From the NCBI GenBank assembly GCA_964522445.1, contig CAZFUY010000040.1, forward strand, positions 1 to 24,503: a DNA stretch of 24,503 nucleotides, given 5' to 3'. Made by a program: the position numbers and the translations under genes. The DNA is from CAZFUY01 sp964522445. GTDB taxonomy: Bacteria > Pseudomonadota > Gammaproteobacteria > SZUA-229. Position 1 is the stretch's first letter; each line of letters starts with the position of its first letter. Below, one piece after another: positions 1 to 7,662 of this stretch. The notes beneath the pieces are model-generated. The model did no database searches and was not told the origin of the DNA. It was given only the letters and a program-made list of their open reading frames with translations.

Positions 1-84
1 TGGAAAATTAGTCGTTTTTGCATCTAAAATTGATGGCTATTATCTCATGCTAAACTTAGTGCCATTCGGGTATAGGCGTATAAA

Positions 85-303
85 CTAGGTTGGTGGTTTG
101 TGATTGGTATACAGGGAAGAGAATTCAATAAATCCTTCCTCATCTTCCTTTCTTCTCAAGTCAGATCGGTACTCGCTAATAAGGGCTTCAGATCGAAGCC
201 TGTATCGACGATCATTTTTAATGCGCCGTGGCTTCTCTGCATGTCTGCGTTCTGGCCCTGAGTAGTAGTCTATGTCTTCAAGAGTATGTTTATCTTTTTT
301 CAT
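85..303 (-). CDS. Small Arg/Asp-rich hypothetical protein
   Basis: Unrecognised basic, charged protein of 72 residues with no signal peptide or membrane segment. Its centre carries repeated Arg-Arg pairs next to acidic residues (GPERR, PRR, NDRR, DLRR), a composition also seen in the small gene at 2752-3039. I chose the ATG at 303 because a GGGG run lies about 10 bases upstream. The reading frame is open to an earlier ATG at 330, which has no ribosome binding site. It is transcribed divergently from the Fnr gene at 489. No function can be assigned from sequence; nucleic-acid or acidic-partner binding is only a guess from charge. Confidence 0.5.
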   Translation of the reverse strand: MKKDKHTLEDIDYYSGPERRHAEKPRRIKNDRRYRLRSEALISEYRSDLRRKEDEEGFIEFSSLYTNHKPPT

Positions 304-415
304 TTTTATTAACCCCATAAATATGGCCATAATATTTTAATAGTAGTTGATTGATCCAGGTTTCAATAGAGAAGCCCATTAAATATTTTGCTATTTGTCA
401 GAATTAAAAGAAAAC

Positions 416-429
416 TTGTCTTTTATCAA
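416..429 (+). promoter_or_regulatory. Fnr/Anr-like box upstream of fnr
   Basis: TTGTC-TTTT-ATCAA matches the Fnr consensus TTGAT-N4-ATCAA at 8 of 10 half-site positions, and the ATCAA half is perfect. Its centre is 422.5. A TATAAA -10-like hexamer at 452-457 would start transcription near 464, placing the box at about -41.5, the class II activator position. This suggests that the Fnr protein encoded next controls its own gene. The placement is read from sequence; binding is inferred. Confidence 0.5.
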
Positions 430-451
430 GTTGCTTGCCCATTAGTTTGCG

Positions 452-457
452 TATAAA
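452..457 (+). promoter_or_regulatory. Putative -10 element of fnr
   Basis: TATAAA lies 31 bases upstream of the fnr ATG. There is no convincing -35 hexamer at the usual spacing, as expected for an activator-dependent promoter with the Fnr-like box over the -35 region. Confidence 0.4.
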
Positions 458-488
458 GGTTAGGGTAATTTAAGAAGAATGGTGAATT

Positions 489-1238
489 ATGACTGGCTTA
501 AAGCGTGCGTCTGCTCAGAGTTGTGATAGAAAGAGTGTTAATAAAGAAGTCGAATGCAATAATTGTGGTATGTACAATTTATGTCAACTTGCAGGTCTGG
601 ATGACATAAATACAGATGTGCTGGACTCTGTTGTTAATCGTAAAAAACAAATTCCCAATGGTAGTATTCTGTTTGATGCTGGAGAGAAGTTTAGAGGCGT
701 TTTTGCGGTTAAATCTGGCATGTTTAAAACGGTAACTTATTTCGATGATGACAGAGAGCAGATAATTGATTTTTATTTGCCGGGAGAGTTAATTGGTCTT
801 GATGCCGTAAATTCAGATACATACTCATACAAGGTTGTCGCGATGGAAAAGAGCAGCATCTGTGAAATGGATTTAGAGGCTATAAAAAATCTGGATGATA
901 AGTTTGTTGATTTTCAGGCGGGTCTTATTCACGCGCTGGGGCGTAAAGTTCGTATGGATCAATATCAGGCCATATTAATTAGTGCGCAAAGTGCAGAACA
1001 GCGTTTAGCGGTCTTTTTAATTGGTTTATCCAGCCGCTTTCAAGCGCATGGTTTACCTGCTGAAGAATTTAGATTATCTATTTTACGCAAGGATATTGCC
1101 AATTATCTGGGGTTGGCATTAGAAACAATTAGCCGGATGTTTAAAGCATTTGAGCAGCAGGGTTTAATAGAAACCTGTGGCCGTCGTGTTCAATTGACGC
1201 AGTATGATGAATTAAAAAAGCTGGCCAGGTTAAAATAG
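489..1238 (+). CDS. fnr: Fnr-type oxygen-sensing transcription regulator
   Basis: Cytoplasmic Crp/Fnr-family regulator of 249 residues. Cys23, Cys26, Cys32 and Cys125 match the spacing of the four [4Fe-4S] ligands of E. coli Fnr (20, 23, 29, 122) with a constant offset of three. The cyclic-nucleotide-like beta-roll spans about 45-140, the dimer helix about 145-175, and the winged helix about 190-240. The recognition helix has ETISR, with Glu212, Ser215 and Arg216 at the positions that read TTGAT-N4-ATCAA. The cluster is known in this family to be lost in oxygen, switching off DNA binding. It lies upstream of phosphoribulokinase on the same strand but 187 bp away, so co-transcription is uncertain. 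An Fnr-like box lies in its own promoter. The ATG at 489 has only a weak purine-rich ribosome binding site. Confidence 0.93.
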   Translation: MTGLKRASAQSCDRKSVNKEVECNNCGMYNLCQLAGLDDINTDVLDSVVNRKKQIPNGSILFDAGEKFRGVFAVKSGMFKTVTYFDDDREQIIDFYLPGELIGLDAVNSDTYSYKVVAMEKSSICEMDLEAIKNLDDKFVDFQAGLIHALGRKVRMDQYQAILISAQSAEQRLAVFLIGLSSRFQAHGLPAEEFRLSILRKDIANYLGLALETISRMFKAFEQQGLIETCGRRVQLTQYDELKKLARLK

Positions 1239-1425
1239 CCTCTAAAAAGTAATTTCCTTCCCTCTCATATTTCCTGTATGAGTTGATGTATGAATGTAAG
1301 TACATAGATATAAACTAATCTCTGATTGCAGGATGTATAAGTTTCCCTTTACTCCTGCCAAATATTTTCTTTTTGTGTCTATTTAGGGTACAACTAACAG
1401 GGAAATATGATGCAGGAGTGCGCGT

Positions 1426-2358
1426 ATGACAATTAAACATCCAATAGTCGCTGTTACTGGTGCTTCAGGTGCTGGTACTACTGCTGTGCAACAGGCTTTT
1501 AAAGCCATATTTTATCGTCAGGGTATCAATGCTGTATTTGTACATGGTGATGGGTTTCTAAAATATAACCTTGATGAAATGTGTAGAAAAATGGAAGAGG
1601 CTGAGCAAAAAGGAAAGCCATTAAGTTGCTATGGCCCTGATTTAAATGACTTTGGGGCATTAGAATCCTTATTTAATAATTATTCAGAGAAGGGTACAGG
1701 ACGTTACCGGGAAATCATAAGGGATGAAAATGCAGCAGAATTTAATCTGCCCGTAGGTACTTTTACTGACTGGTTTGATATTACTGAAGAATCAGATCTG
1801 TTGTTTTATGAAGGTATGCATGGAGGTGTGGTTGCTAATACCTGGACACGCCGGAAAATGAGTGAATCACATAATAAAAATGTGCGACGTGAGCGTCGAA
1901 ATGAAACCAGGAAAACGGGTATTGATGTGGCAAAGCATGTTGATTTGCTCATTGGTGTCGTTCCTGCCATTAATCTGGAATGGATCCAGAAGATTCATCG
2001 TGATATGCGTTGCAGTAAGAAATCAACAGAAGATGTGACAGCAACTATTTTATCTCGATTACAGGATTATATTCATTTTATTGTGCCGCAATTTTCTATT
2101 ACAGATATTAACTTCCAGCGCATGCCAGTTGTCGATACATCTAATCCATTTATTGCCCGAGATGTGCCAACAGAGTCGGAGAGTATTGTTGTTGTCAGAT
2201 TTAGAGAGCCAGCTAAATATAATTTTCCTCATTTGTTAAAGCGTATAGATGGCTCATTTATGTCCAGAGCTAATACCATGGTTATTCCTGGTGGTGAAAT
2301 GCAGCATGCACTGGATATTATTTGTGCACCAATTATTGAGGCGTGCTGTGACAGGTAG
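1426..2358 (+). CDS. prk: Phosphoribulokinase, class I
   Basis: Calvin-cycle kinase that phosphorylates ribulose 5-phosphate with ATP to give ribulose 1,5-bisphosphate, the Rubisco substrate. The protein has 310 residues, slightly longer than the usual 290 or so of the bacterial class I form. The P-loop is GASGAGTT at residues 12-19. Asp42 (HGDGF) matches the catalytic-base Asp42 of the Rhodobacter enzyme, and Glu129 in FYEGMHGG corresponds to the Walker B acid. The ATG at 1426 follows a good AGGAG. No Rubisco, CbbR or other cbb gene is in the window, so this is a dispersed prk rather than part of a cbb operon. The upstream Fnr gene suggests redox control, but I see no convincing Fnr box directly ahead of prk. 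Confidence 0.95.
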   Translation: MTIKHPIVAVTGASGAGTTAVQQAFKAIFYRQGINAVFVHGDGFLKYNLDEMCRKMEEAEQKGKPLSCYGPDLNDFGALESLFNNYSEKGTGRYREIIRDENAAEFNLPVGTFTDWFDITEESDLLFYEGMHGGVVANTWTRRKMSESHNKNVRRERRNETRKTGIDVAKHVDLLIGVVPAINLEWIQKIHRDMRCSKKSTEDVTATILSRLQDYIHFIVPQFSITDINFQRMPVVDTSNPFIARDVPTESESIVVVRFREPAKYNFPHLLKRIDGSFMSRANTMVIPGGEMQHALDIICAPIIEACCDR

Positions 2359-2399
2359 CTCAGGAGTTATTTTTTTGTGCGAGCTTTGATCCCTGGCGA

Positions 2400-2699
2400 T
2401 TAGTCTGTTGATTTTTTCTCTGACATATTCATTGGCTTACCAATTGTATGCTCGCTATAGCGGCCTGATTTCCCGGTAAGTGAAATGGCATCGCTATCGG
2501 CAGCCGTATTATCTGATGAATTTGATCTATAGCCACCGCCACTTCTTCTATTACCAAAACTGTAGGGTTTAGGCATAGCCTGTTTCTGGTAGCTTCTTAT
2601 TTCGGAAACAGGTGGTTTTGCCATTATATACATAATTCCCAGTGCGCCGAGAGCACCGGTGATGACAACTTTAATGGTTAGTGACATGTTTTTTTTCAT
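2400..2699 (-). CDS. Small membrane-anchored hypothetical protein
   Basis: Unrecognised 99-residue protein. One hydrophobic segment at about residues 7-27 would anchor it in the inner membrane or act as an uncleaved signal. The rest is polar and probably disordered, rich in Ser, Gly and Asn, with a GGGY patch near residue 55. There is no lipobox. The ATG at 2699 has a weak upstream site; an internal ATG at residue 5 is possible. It runs opposite to prk, whose stop is 41 bp away, and follows the minus-strand gene at 2752-3039 by 52 bp. Confidence 0.45.
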   Translation of the reverse strand: MKKNMSLTIKVVITGALGALGIMYIMAKPPVSEIRSYQKQAMPKPYSFGNRRSGGGYRSNSSDNTAADSDAISLTGKSGRYSEHTIGKPMNMSEKKSTD

Positions 2700-2731
2700 A
2701 GGCTATAGACTGAGTCTTTCTACGGGTTATC

Positions 2732-2750
2732 AACTACTAATTCAGTAGTT
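2732..2750 (-). other. Stem-loop after small gene
   Basis: A 7-bp inverted repeat (AACTACT / AGTAGTT) with a 5-base loop lies directly after the stop of the 2752-3039 gene. No T-run follows on the minus strand, so it may stabilise the transcript end rather than act as an intrinsic terminator. Confidence 0.35.
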
Positions 2751-2751
2751 A

Positions 2752-3039
2752 TTAAGCTGTAGTATTAATATTTGAGCCCTTTCGGGGGGCTTTTTTCGTG
2801 TCTTTAATTGTAGTCGATCTGTGTGTGAATTGTTTGTTTCGGCGATTGTGTATTGTTCTACGGTCAAATAGAACCTTTAAGTTCTTTTTACGTCTTTCAC
2901 CCTTACGGCGGCGGATTGATGGTGTGTTCTGATTTTCACTATCAGATATGTTGTCAGTATTTAATACCTTTCTCTTACCCTGGCGGCGGAAACGAGAGTA
3001 AGTGGGTTGCGGTGTGGGTATGGGTGGAATATAGGCCAT
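2752..3039 (-). CDS. Small basic Arg-rich hypothetical protein
   Basis: Unrecognised protein of 95 residues. The N-terminus is proline-rich (YIPPIPTPQP). The middle has repeated charged Arg pairs (RRRKGERRKK, DRR, NRRNK) like those in the 85-303 gene, and the tail is basic and low in complexity. The ATG at 3039 is preferred over an in-frame TTG at 3048. There is no clear ribosome binding site. The 3' end contains a hairpin plus T-run on the opposite strand. It is probably a real gene because the RR-rich pattern recurs in this window, but no function can be given. Confidence 0.4.
   Translation of the reverse strand: MAYIPPIPTPQPTYSRFRRQGKRKVLNTDNISDSENQNTPSIRRRKGERRKKNLKVLFDRRTIHNRRNKQFTHRSTTIKDTKKAPRKGSNINTTA
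2775..2796 (+). terminator. Plus-strand intrinsic terminator-like hairpin
   Basis: A 5-bp GC-rich stem (AGCCC / GGGCT) with a 7-base loop is followed by a run of T on the plus strand. It lies inside the 3' end of the minus-strand small gene and could stop transcripts reading through from prk about 420 bp upstream. Confidence 0.45.
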
Positions 3040-3171
3040 AATAGTCAACTGATTGTTTAAGATTCAATTGTTATCAATGTATGTCTATATATTAATCGGC
3101 AATAATATAAATACCTTTAATTTTTCTTTGCAGCAGGCTAAAAGGCCTTCCCTGGCTTTATTATTAGATGA

Positions 3172-3360
3172 TTAATTTTGCATAGATAAATTGAAATCCA
3201 TAAGCTTTTCAAGTTTATGGTTAAGAAAACGGTGTTTACCGCCACTGTTAAATTTAACAATGGCAAAGCCGTGATAGCTTATCTGGTCAATAATGACTTC
3301 TTGCCCGGTGCTTTTAACGCGAACACGATCACCAATATTTAGAGGTTTCAGGTTATTCAT
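3172..3360 (-). CDS. Small KOW/SH3-like hypothetical protein
   Basis: Protein of 62 residues with strands that look like a small beta-barrel: IGDRVRVKSTGQEVIIDQI followed by GFAIVKF. The GDRV opening resembles KOW or SH3-like barrels used in RNA or protein contacts, but I do not recognise a family. The ATG at 3360 has a strong GGGAGAGA ribosome binding site, which supports a real gene. It lies downstream of the Slt gene on the same strand, separated by 124 bp. Confidence 0.6.
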   Translation of the reverse strand: MNNLKPLNIGDRVRVKSTGQEVIIDQISYHGFAIVKFNSGGKHRFLNHKLEKLMDFNLSMQN

Positions 3361-3484
3361 TTGTGTATCTCTCCCGGTTTAAAAAATGCGAAGGGATGTA
3401 ATTTATTTAAATTACAATACAAACTTAGACCAGTTTATTAAGTAATGCAAGTATCCCTATGTTTTTATTGGAAAAACCTGTTCT

Positions 3485-5575
3485 CTAGGATTTGTTGTTG
3501 GCTATGCTTTTCTCAATTTGAGCTGTTTGTGCGGGTATATTCTTAGCGGGTATAAGCGGCATGCGTTGGGACAGGCGTGTGTAAGAGTTATTCATAAGGT
3601 GCTGATAAATAATGGTATAGGCCAGTACATTGCTGACATATTCACGTGTTTCTGAAAAGGGGATGGTTTCAATCCAGCGTATGGCTTCCATGGGCTGAGT
3701 CTCGGGCAGCCATGATTTAACTCGATAAGGGCCGGCATTGTAGGCTGCTGTTGCTAGAACGTGCTGGCTATCCAGCCGTTTAAGCATCTGTCCTAAATAG
3801 CCAGTGCCCAATTTTAGATTAGTGTCCGTTCCCAGTAAACTATTTCGCCCCCGGTATTTTGTGCGCATGCTACGGGCTACATTGCGCGCTGTTCGAGGCA
3901 TAATCTGCATGAGTCCTAATGCGCCAACAGGAGATCGTGCGTCGGCCATAAAAGCGCTTTCACGGCGAATAATGGCATAGGTCCAGGCGGGTTCAATGCT
4001 TTGTTTCTCTGACCATGACTCAACTTTAGCTTTCATTGGCAGGGGGAAGCGCAGAATAATATCGTCTCGGTAATCTGTCTTACCCATGGTGTAAATTGCT
4101 CTATCGTGCCAGTTCCATTGCTGTGCCAGCTTAGATGCAGCCAGTTTTTGGCGGTTGCTAATAGATGATGTGAGCTTAAACCATTCACGACGAGCATCCA
4201 GAATTTTGTTTAATTTAAATAATTCATTGGCGCGTTGAGCTTCAGGGTGTTGTTTAATGCTGGCGAGTTCTTTCTCGCCCAGTTCAACTGGGTGATCTTC
4301 AAAGGCATAAGGAAGATTTAGTCGATCAGCTGCGAGGAATCCATAGTAGCTACGGCGTCCAGCAAGATAATGGTAGATGCCTTCTGCATCAATGGTGTTG
4401 CCTATTTGTTCGTTGGCATAGGCCCACCAGAATTGCCAGCGTAGGCTGGATTGTTCCTGTAATGGTAACTGTTCAATTGTTGACAGGGTTTGAACCCAGT
4501 CACTCTGACGTATGGCGCTCCTAATTTTCCATTCATGCACGTATTTGGAAGTATGAGTTTTGCCAAGTTTGCTTAACCAGATATTGGCATCTGGGTGGTG
4601 ATTGCGAGCCATGGACAGACTAATTGCTTTATAAGCGCTGTTAATTTCTTCTTTTGAAAAGCTATAAAGAGCATTTATTTTCTGCCAAAGTTCAATGGCT
4701 TTTTCAGGTGATTTTCGGCTCATGCGTTTTATTGCATGGATACGAATAGTTGATGCCATAGGATGTGTTTTTTTTAGCAGTGATAATTTGCTTACCAGTT
4801 GAGGCTTTCGATGAATTTTAATCCAGCTATTTACCCAGTGGCGGTCTGATTTAACCAGTGTTTTGGCTAGAAAGCGAGCAAGGTGAGTTCTGTTCTTTGA
4901 CATGGCTAACTGGATTCTTTTCCAGGTGAGTTCATGTGTTCTGTAACCAGCTAGCTCCCATGTCTTAAATACAGAATCACAACTATGAGGCTGAGACTTG
5001 CTTGTTAACCAGAGTTTTTCGACCTGAGCCAGGGCCTGTTGTTTTTTGTCTGTATTAATTAGTGCCTGTAGATATTTGCATTGCAAAGTTGTGCTTTGTT
5101 GTGGGGTATAGACATTAATCAGATCAGACCAGCGTTTATGGCGTGCATAATACTTAATTAGCTTCTGACGTAGACGGTCAGCAATAATAGTACTGTCATT
5201 TTTTTCTAGAAATGTATCTATTTGCTGTTTATTGAGAAGGCCAATTTTACGTGCCAGATCCATATATTCGAGATAGGAATAGAGAGGATAATCTTTTAGC
5301 TGATTTTTTAACTGTTTGAACTGACCATATCGATGTAATTTAAAGGCGAGTTCAGCTTTTTGGTAAAGCTCCCGTTGTTTTGCAAGTGTTTCACTGTCCA
5401 GAAAAACAGTATCCATTTGTGTTGTTAAAACGGTGCTCTTTATGCCCTTGACAGAAATTTCCTGAGGTGTGCTATCTATTCCGCTGGCTGTGACAAGCCA
5501 CAGGCCAAGAGTAATGCTCAGGCTTATTTTAAGACGGTGGTGAAAAACCGTATATTGTTGTTTGTTTTTTGGCAT
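3485..5575 (-). CDS. slt: Soluble lytic murein transglycosylase (Slt70 type)
   Basis: Periplasmic enzyme that cleaves the MurNAc-GlcNAc bond of peptidoglycan, leaving 1,6-anhydro-MurNAc ends. It has 696 residues from ATG 5575. A signal peptide covers about the first 32 residues, followed by a long alpha-superhelical region like the Slt70 doughnut. The C-terminal SLT domain shows the catalytic Glu in RRESAF (residue 539), then GLMQIMP, AAYNAGPYR and the IPFSETREYV signature. The frame extends upstream to a TTG at 5626, but that lies ahead of the transcription start I infer near 5620. The ATG has an AGGT just upstream and puts the signal peptide in a normal position. A perfect CRP-like box lies upstream. 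Confidence 0.93.
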   Translation of the reverse strand: MPKNKQQYTVFHHRLKISLSITLGLWLVTASGIDSTPQEISVKGIKSTVLTTQMDTVFLDSETLAKQRELYQKAELAFKLHRYGQFKQLKNQLKDYPLYSYLEYMDLARKIGLLNKQQIDTFLEKNDSTIIADRLRQKLIKYYARHKRWSDLINVYTPQQSTTLQCKYLQALINTDKKQQALAQVEKLWLTSKSQPHSCDSVFKTWELAGYRTHELTWKRIQLAMSKNRTHLARFLAKTLVKSDRHWVNSWIKIHRKPQLVSKLSLLKKTHPMASTIRIHAIKRMSRKSPEKAIELWQKINALYSFSKEEINSAYKAISLSMARNHHPDANIWLSKLGKTHTSKYVHEWKIRSAIRQSDWVQTLSTIEQLPLQEQSSLRWQFWWAYANEQIGNTIDAEGIYHYLAGRRSYYGFLAADRLNLPYAFEDHPVELGEKELASIKQHPEAQRANELFKLNKILDARREWFKLTSSISNRQKLAASKLAQQWNWHDRAIYTMGKTDYRDDIILRFPLPMKAKVESWSEKQSIEPAWTYAIIRRESAFMADARSPVGALGLMQIMPRTARNVARSMRTKYRGRNSLLGTDTNLKLGTGYLGQMLKRLDSQHVLATAAYNAGPYRVKSWLPETQPMEAIRWIETIPFSETREYVSNVLAYTIIYQHLMNNSYTRLSQRMPLIPAKNIPAQTAQIEKSIANNKS

Positions 5576-5653
5576 TACCTGGATTTTTAAGCGCAGAAAA
5601 TATTTAGGAAAAATACCTAATATCAATAGTTTAGTCTACATATCTAATGAATG

Positions 5654-5669
5654 TGTGAAAATAATCACA
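5654..5669 (-). promoter_or_regulatory. CRP-like box upstream of slt
   Basis: On the minus strand TGTGA-N6-TCACA matches both consensus CRP half-sites perfectly. Its centre at 5661.5 lies 41.5 bases ahead of a start near 5620, given a -10-like TAAACT at 5633-5628, so a class II arrangement is possible. The regulator would be a Crp/Vfr-type protein not encoded here; the Fnr at 489 has a different recognition motif. Confidence 0.5.
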
Positions 5670-5747
5670 AATAGTTAAAACTAAAAAATTAGTTGAAAAA
5701 TGATCTTTCTGGCAAGCGTTAATGTGTGTAGAAATTAATTAATAAGA

Positions 5748-5885
5748 GAGGCCTTTGCACGAGAGAAAATTATCTTAATAGTCACCCGCTTTATCGTCAT
5801 TCCTGAATGTTTCTAGCAGGAATCTCGCTAGATCCCTGCTTAAAAGCATGCCGGGATGATGGGGTTTGTTTCGTGCAAAGGTCTC
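5748..5885. mobile_element. MITE-like non-coding element, 138 bp
   Basis: The ends form 15-bp terminal inverted repeats, left GAGGCCTTTGCACGA at 5748-5762 and its complement at 5871-5885, with 14 of 15 matching. Both sides are flanked by AAGA (5744-5747 and 5886-5889), consistent with a 4-bp target duplication. It has no coding capacity. The interior holds a hairpin at 5815-5840 (AGCAGGAATC against GATCCCTGCT, 9 of 10 paired) nested in a weaker outer pairing, so the whole element can fold. It fills most of the 433-bp space between slt and the Sel1 gene. The ends look like those of an IS5-type element; that relation is inference. Confidence 0.75.
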
Positions 5886-5988
5886 AAGAGAATGATTTAT
5901 AACATAATTCTATTATGTCGCTGTAAAGAAGTTGTCACTATCAGACTCTAAAATAGTTACTTGAAAGGTATGAATGCAGGGAAAACCA

Positions 5989-6004
5989 GTGGCATGGATG
6001 CCAC
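5989..6004 (-). terminator. Hairpin after the Sel1-repeat gene
   Basis: A perfect 7-bp inverted repeat (GTGGCAT / ATGCCAC, two bases between) begins a few bases after the stop of the Sel1 gene. On the minus strand it is followed by TGGTTTT, a weak T-run, so it is a plausible but imperfect intrinsic terminator. Confidence 0.4.
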
Positions 6005-6008
6005 ACTT

Positions 6009-7553
6009 TTATTTCTTTTTAATGCCATATTTATATTTTTTTATATATTCTGTTGATAGTTTCATGGCGCGTTTCTTGTCAGCTTTCAGCATATTATTAT
6101 AGAGAGCTAATTTATTTTTATATCCGTCTTTTTGGCCATTACTGGCGGCTACAGAAAACCAGGCATAAGCAATAGCCGAGTCTGGTGCAACACCTCTGCC
6201 AGTATAATAAGCTACACCCAAATCTTTTTGCGCTTCAGCATTTCCTAGCAGAGCTACTTCCCTAAAGATTTTGACACCTTTTTTGTAGTTCTGAGTTACA
6301 CCAAATCCATTTACATACATTTTTCCAAGATTGTGTCTGGCTGCAACAAGCCCTTGCTTAGCTGCCTTTTGATACCAGCTAAAAGCAAGTTTATGATTTT
6401 TTTTTGTACCCAGGCCTTTTTTATACATATCACCTAAAGTATTTTGAGCTTCAGCTATGCCATGTTCGGCTGATTTTTTATACCAGATGAATGCATTTTT
6501 ATAATCACTTTTTCCATCCACCCCCTCAAAGTAAATTTTTGCAAGATTGTATTGAGCGTTAATATTGCCGCCTTTTGCAGCATCTTTAAATAAATCAAGC
6601 GCTTTTTCTATATTGCGTTTTATCCCTGACTTTCCCATATACATAACAGCAAGATCATTTTGTGCTTCGACATGTCCTGCCTCGGCAGCTTTGCTATACC
6701 AATATGCCGCTTTAGCAGGTTTTGCAGAAATGCTTTTAATGCTTTGATAGTATTTACCTAAAGTGTACTGAGCTTCAACAATATCCTGTCGAGCGGCTTT
6801 TGAAAGCCATAAAACAGCTTTTTTCATATCCTGCTTTAAAAGTTTTCCATCAAAATACATGTGGCCAATAATGCTTTCGGATTGAGCGTGATTGAGGTTG
6901 GCGGCGCGTTTATACCACTGAATTGCTTTCAGGATATTATTGCGCTCGCCTTTTTCCCGCATATACATATTGGCTAACATAAACTGAGATTCAGCATCAT
7001 CTTTCTCTGCAAGTACAAACCAGATCATAAGTGCTGAGGTGTAGTCTTTTTTATCGTAGGCTTCTTTTCCTGTTTCAAATGTAGGGGGTTCTTCTGGCTC
7101 TTCTTCCTCTGCCAGCTCATCAGGATTATCTTTTTGTGATTTTTTACTTTCAGGTTTGGCTGCTCTTAATAGCCATTTAACAGCAAGCTTGGCATTTCTT
7201 TCTATGCCGCTGCCATAAAGATACATAAGACCCAAAGTGCTCTGTGCAGCAGTGTGCCCCTGTTCTGCTGCACGGGTATACCATTGAACGGCCATATCTG
7301 GGTTTTTTGTTGCATCCCCAGGTTCCATATAAATATTGCCCAGCATGTATTGAGCATGAGCATTGCCTTTTTCAGCTAAAGTGGTCCATACCATTAATGC
7401 TGTGGCGTAGTCTTTCTTTTTATATGCAGCCATGCCTGCATTAAAGCCGGGGGCTTTTTTTATGTTTGACTGTTTTTCTTCTTCAGCATATCCCGACTGA
7501 ATAAAGCTGGTTAAAAGAAAAATGCTGAATATTGTGGTAAGAATCTGGTGCAT
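6009..7553 (-). CDS. Secreted Sel1-repeat (TPR-like) protein
   Basis: Probably periplasmic scaffold protein of 514 residues. A signal peptide covers residues 1-23, ending GYA before an acidic stretch. About ten Sel1-like repeats of roughly 36 residues follow, with the usual A-x-AQ-x-x-LG-x-MY and W-Y-x-x-AA signatures. Two blocks open with the same half-repeat, AAYKKKDYATALMVW and EAYDKKDYTSALMIW. They are joined by an acidic, proline-containing linker near residues 135-160, which suggests internal duplication. Sel1 arrays mediate protein contacts and carry no catalysis, so no reaction is assigned. It is a single gene with a hairpin after the stop. The ATG at 7553 puts the signal peptide at the start. 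Confidence 0.85.
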   Translation of the reverse strand: MHQILTTIFSIFLLTSFIQSGYAEEEKQSNIKKAPGFNAGMAAYKKKDYATALMVWTTLAEKGNAHAQYMLGNIYMEPGDATKNPDMAVQWYTRAAEQGHTAAQSTLGLMYLYGSGIERNAKLAVKWLLRAAKPESKKSQKDNPDELAEEEEPEEPPTFETGKEAYDKKDYTSALMIWFVLAEKDDAESQFMLANMYMREKGERNNILKAIQWYKRAANLNHAQSESIIGHMYFDGKLLKQDMKKAVLWLSKAARQDIVEAQYTLGKYYQSIKSISAKPAKAAYWYSKAAEAGHVEAQNDLAVMYMGKSGIKRNIEKALDLFKDAAKGGNINAQYNLAKIYFEGVDGKSDYKNAFIWYKKSAEHGIAEAQNTLGDMYKKGLGTKKNHKLAFSWYQKAAKQGLVAARHNLGKMYVNGFGVTQNYKKGVKIFREVALLGNAEAQKDLGVAYYTGRGVAPDSAIAYAWFSVAASNGQKDGYKNKLALYNNMLKADKKRAMKLSTEYIKKYKYGIKKK

Positions 7554-7662
7554 GAAATTAAATAAATATTGTAATTTAAGTAACTAGAGTATAGAAAGAA
7601 CTTAGGAAAATGCAGGTTTAAACAGGGGTGGTTTTACATTGAGATTTTAGCCAAAAGAGAGG

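Noticed and set aside
1264..1305. Inverted repeats CTCATA/TATGAG and ATGTA-AG-TACAT ahead of prk
   Set aside because: They are short and AT-rich, with no match to a known CbbR or Fnr site and no T-run; I could not support a regulatory call.
2853..3041. Plus-strand frame of 62 residues over the Arg-rich small gene
   Set aside because: It has no ribosome binding site and Trp/Val-rich odd composition; the minus-strand frame has the better protein character.
5748..5885. Element as a CRISPR unit or small RNA gene
   Set aside because: There is only one copy with terminal inverted repeats and flanking duplication; a transposable element explains all features.
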